Positions 12,300-12,300 of a stretch of DNA of 12,300 bases are shown here, in pieces (within the stretch, counting starts at the first letter, position 1; every line of letters begins with the position of its first letter). Both the position numbers and the translations under genes were made by a program. Location of the stretch: contig CALBPH010000223.1 of NCBI GenBank assembly GCA_937899365.1, forward strand, positions 1-12,300, written 5' to 3'. Source of the DNA: an uncultured Leptolyngbya sp. Lineage in GTDB: Bacteria; Cyanobacteriota; Cyanobacteriia; Phormidesmidales; Phormidesmidaceae. The notes beneath the pieces are model-generated. The model worked only from the letters and a program-made list of their open reading frames with translations, was not told where the DNA came from and searched no databases.

Positions 12300-12300
12300 A

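Noticed and set aside
1..12300. CRISPR array, tRNA, rRNA, insertion sequence or phage genes
   Set aside because: Reading both strands showed no regularly spaced repeats, cloverleaf, transposase or phage protein. The only tandem repeat is the two-copy lpxA tail.

Overview
The window reads as cyanobacterial chromosome. The evidence is four perfect HIP1 octamers (GCGATCGC at 910, 1918, 6251 and 10728), a cyanobacterial-type zwf-opcA pair, and cyanobacterial-style lipid A, ClpB and ExbB/ExbD proteins. I cannot name a genus.

Layout, left to right. (1) Plus strand, 2-3410: the 3' part of lpxA, then lpxB, then an ExbB/TolQ-like and an ExbD/TolR-like gene. This is an envelope block: lipid A assembly followed by a proton-driven energy-transducing pair. 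(2) Minus strand, 3481-4776: enolase, convergent with exbD. (3) Plus strand, 5040-8239: nickel-type glyoxalase I and the ClpB disaggregase, followed by two inverted repeats that look like a bidirectional terminator. (4) 8366-9625: an AT-rich accessory pocket. It holds an unidentified small minus-strand ORF with a possibly decayed upstream half, a cluster of RNA/DNA hairpins, and a small GIY-YIG nuclease-fold protein with a C-terminal membrane segment. (5) Minus strand, 12299 down to 9626: zwf (5' end outside the window), then opcA. Glucose-6-phosphate dehydrogenase opens the oxidative pentose phosphate pathway, and OpcA is its activator/assembly partner.

The most notable observations are these. 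opcA is full length and in one frame but is cut by a single in-frame TAA at 10265-10267. The 3' end of lpxA is tandemly duplicated (period 51 bp, a multiple of three), so the second copy encodes the same C-terminal tail and its own stop just after the first stop. The GIY-YIG protein carries an unusual predicted membrane hairpin, and a 9-bp palindrome sits just upstream of its start codon.

I see no tRNA, rRNA, CRISPR array, insertion sequence or phage gene. The envelope, glycolysis, chaperone and pentose phosphate genes are ordinary housekeeping genes. Novelty, if any, lies in the pocket at 8366-9625 and in the two damaged or duplicated gene ends.
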